NCBI GenBank assembly: GCA_029560455.1
Contig: JAKQKW010000243.1
Coordinates: 1 to 7,227 of the forward strand
DNA from: Candidatus Rifleibacteriota bacterium
GTDB taxonomy: Bacteria; Riflebacteria; Ozemobacteria; Ozemobacterales; Ozemobacteraceae
Length of the DNA: 7,227 nucleotides
Direction: 5' to 3'
Translations under genes and position numbers: made by a program
Part shown: positions 5,801 through 7,227 of the stretch, piece by piece
How the letters are laid out: every line of letters begins with the position of its first letter
How positions within the stretch are numbered: position 1 is the first letter of the stretch
Notes under the pieces: generated by a model
What the model was told of the DNA's origin: nothing
Database searches by the model: none
Seen by the model: the letters and a program-made list of their open reading frames with translations, nothing else

Positions 5801-6788
5801 GGGTGGCCTGGCGCAGGGTTTCGGCGCTGTGCTCGGGGATAGAGCTGTTGATATACATGCCGGTGCCCAGTTCGAAGCCGGCCGCTTTCGACAGGCGTGG
5901 CACGATCGCGAGATACCAGTGAAAGTGCGGTGCATCGGCTTCGTCGGGTGCGAGTGATCGGATGACGAAATTGAACGAGGGGTTTTGCAGTGCTGTGTGC
6001 AGCCGGCCCAGAACATTCGGCAGCAGAGCCGCCAGGTCATCCAGTTCACCCTGACTGGCGGTCGAAAAGCAGGCCGAATGCCGCTTCGGGAATATCCAGA
6101 CATGGTAGGGCGACAGCGACGCAAAGGGGATGAACGCCGCAAAATGCTTCGTTTCAGCAATCAGGCGCTTCGCATCACTGACTTCTTCATTCAGAGTTTT
6201 ACAGTAGAGACAGATTCCGGTTTCCTGCAGCGATCTTTCGGCGAGCTCGATGCGCTGCAGCACCTGTCCGGGTATGACCGGAGTCCCGACGATCTGCGAA
6301 TGCGGGTGCTCCAGCGAAGTGCCGGCGTCAGGGCCGTGGTTCTTGTAGAGAATGACGTGTTTGACGCGCTGGTCTTCATAAAAGGCGAGGAAACGCCGGC
6401 GGTAGACTTCGAGCAGATTGCGCGTTTCTTCGAACGTGTGGAAAGCAATAATATGATCGTGGCGCGGCGATTCGACAATAACTTCGTGGCGGCCGACACC
6501 GTTGACGGTCTTCTTTTCGGGGTCAAGGGCCATCGCCTCACCGACCGCCGAAAGCGCCGAAAACTTGTTGCGCACCGAACGGATCAGCCAGTTTCCGGCC
6601 GCATCGTCGAGCCGATACTCTTCATCTGGCGCTGCCGCCTCATTGCCCCGACAGAACGGGCAGCCGGCAACATAAGCCGGCACCACCGCCTGCTGCGCCC
6701 GCTCGGCGAAATTCATCGGGCGCTTCGCCCGCTCGGTCGCAATAATCACCCAGTCCCCGGTAATCGCATTGTATCTGATCTCAGACAT
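5787..6788 (-). CDS. galT: Galactose-1-phosphate uridylyltransferase-like protein (GalT family)
   Basis: A 333-residue cytoplasmic HIT-superfamily nucleotidylyltransferase. GalT moves UMP between UDP-glucose and galactose-1-phosphate in the Leloir pathway through a uridylyl-histidine intermediate. The signature is SLEHPHSQI, with H161-P-H163 and H163 as the nucleophile. Zinc-site candidates are C43 and C46 (CPFC), H110 (SPRH) and H161. The N-terminal RYNAITGDWVIIA and the C-terminal HFHWYLAIVPR with GFELGTGMYIN are typical of the family, and the length is normal. I prefer the ATG at 6788 because AAGGA lies 7 bases before it; the in-frame GTG at 6806 would include that site in the coding region. 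It follows the aas-like gene by 42 bases on the same strand, probably as one operon. Related ADP-glucose phosphorylases share these motifs, so the exact substrate is less sure than the family. Confidence 0.9.
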   Translation of the reverse strand: MSEIRYNAITGDWVIIATERAKRPMNFAERAQQAVVPAYVAGCPFCRGNEAAAPDEEYRLDDAAGNWLIRSVRNKFSALSAVGEAMALDPEKKTVNGVGRHEVIVESPRHDHIIAFHTFEETRNLLEVYRRRFLAFYEDQRVKHVILYKNHGPDAGTSLEHPHSQIVGTPVIPGQVLQRIELAERSLQETGICLYCKTLNEEVSDAKRLIAETKHFAAFIPFASLSPYHVWIFPKRHSACFSTASQGELDDLAALLPNVLGRLHTALQNPSFNFVIRSLAPDEADAPHFHWYLAIVPRLSKAAGFELGTGMYINSSIPEHSAETLRQATPARI

Positions 6789-6830
6789 CGCTCGATCCTT
6801 TCTCACATTGTCATGAATCTGGTTTCGTTC

Positions 6831-7227
6831 TCAAGCTGATGGGCAGAGGGCTTTGACTGCGGTTTCCTTGAGGCCGCGCAGGTCGACTTTGCCGGTGCCG
6901 AGAACCGGAATCCTGTCGACTTTCACAAAACTGTCTTTTTTCGGAATAAACAGATTCGGCAGACCCATGCCGGCCATCTTTTCGAGCACGCCGGCGATTT
7001 TTTCCTCGTCGATCGTGTGAATGACGGCGAGCGACTCGCCTTTGCGCTCATCGGGCACGGCCGTGACCGCAAATACCCTGATATCCGAGCCGAACGCCTC
7101 GTGCAGAGCGTCTTCGACCTTGCCGTGCGGCACCATTTCGCCGCCGATCTTCGAGAAACGCGACAGACGGTCGGTGATCTTGATGAAGCCGCTTTCGTCC
7201 ATGATCGCGATGTCGCCGGTCGTGTAC
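6831..7227 (-). CDS. aas: Aas-like acyl-ACP synthetase / 2-acyl-GPE acyltransferase, C-terminal part
   Basis: The reading frame enters from the right edge and ends at the TGA at 6831, giving 131 C-terminal residues. An internal ATG at 7202 is not the true start, because upstream codons read YTTGDIAI, the TGD motif of acyl-adenylate-forming enzymes. DRLSRFSKIGGEMVPHGKVE (residues ~19-38) is the hinge of the C-terminal lid domain and is characteristic of the Aas acyl-ACP synthetase branch. GTGKVDLRG (~110-118) carries the catalytic lysine, K113. These enzymes activate fatty acids with ATP onto acyl carrier protein and reacylate lysophospholipids at the inner membrane. Full proteins often add an acyltransferase and sometimes a transporter domain, which would lie outside the window. 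It is likely co-transcribed with the galT-like gene. Confidence 0.82.
   Translation of the reverse strand, partial: YTTGDIAIMDESGFIKITDRLSRFSKIGGEMVPHGKVEDALHEAFGSDIRVFAVTAVPDERKGESLAVIHTIDEEKIAGVLEKMAGMGLPNLFIPKKDSFVKVDRIPVLGTGKVDLRGLKETAVKALCPSA

Noticed and set aside
5985..6839. 284-codon + strand frame opposite galT
   Set aside because: Long only because GC-rich coding DNA leaves the antisense frame open; the - strand carries the conserved HPH and CPFC motifs of GalT.
6831..7202. Taking the ATG at 7202 as the start of the Aas-like gene
   Set aside because: The frame is open to the window edge and encodes the TGD adenylation motif upstream of that ATG, so it is an internal methionine.
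1..7227. CRISPR array, tRNA/rRNA, integrase or transposase
   Set aside because: I saw no regularly spaced repeats, no tRNA-like cloverleaf and no recombinase or transposase motifs in any frame.

Overview
This is bacterial chromosomal DNA with two parts of different composition. The left part (about 1-5600, + strand) is an accessory defence / toxin-antitoxin region of moderate to low GC: hand counts give 23/60 for 241-300 and 28/60 for 4921-4980. The right part (about 5790-7227, - strand) is clearly GC-richer (39/60 for 6241-6300) and carries metabolic genes. The galT-like gene and the Aas-type acyl-ACP synthetase C-terminus fit a bacterium, probably Gram-negative, but nothing here fixes the phylum. 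No rRNA, tRNA, CRISPR array or transposase is visible.

Layout: 1-306 is non-coding, with two palindromic sites sharing a half-site and a possible promoter. 307-941 is a hicA-hicB type II toxin-antitoxin pair in an ATGA overlap. 942-1220 is non-coding. 1221-1484 is the first ~82 residues of a type I restriction methylase subunit (HsdM), which then breaks off. 1462-2331 is a DUF1016/YhcG-type PD-(D/E)XK nuclease lacking its own first ~65-70 residues. 2348-5596 is a full-length type I restriction subunit HsdR. 5602-~5800 (- strand) holds a decayed fragment of an unidentified gene. 5787-6788 (- strand) is a complete galT-like nucleotidylyltransferase. 6831-7227 (- strand) is the C-terminal end of an Aas-like acyl-ACP synthetase / acyltransferase that continues beyond the window.

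The main point of interest is the junction at about 1461-1468. The hsdM 5' end is joined directly to the interior of the DUF1016 gene, with the rest of hsdM and any hsdS between them gone. What remains would be an HsdR with no methylase or specificity subunit in this window. The two truncated frames meet at a run of four T's. A single-base change or a +1 slip there would give one chimeric HsdM-N/DUF1016 protein of about 369 residues, so the locus is either a decaying R-M system or a young gene fusion.

HicA would be an mRNA-cleaving toxin held by HicB, and the pair could help retain the linked defence genes. The galT/aas pair is probably an unrelated, co-directional core operon next to which the defence island sits.
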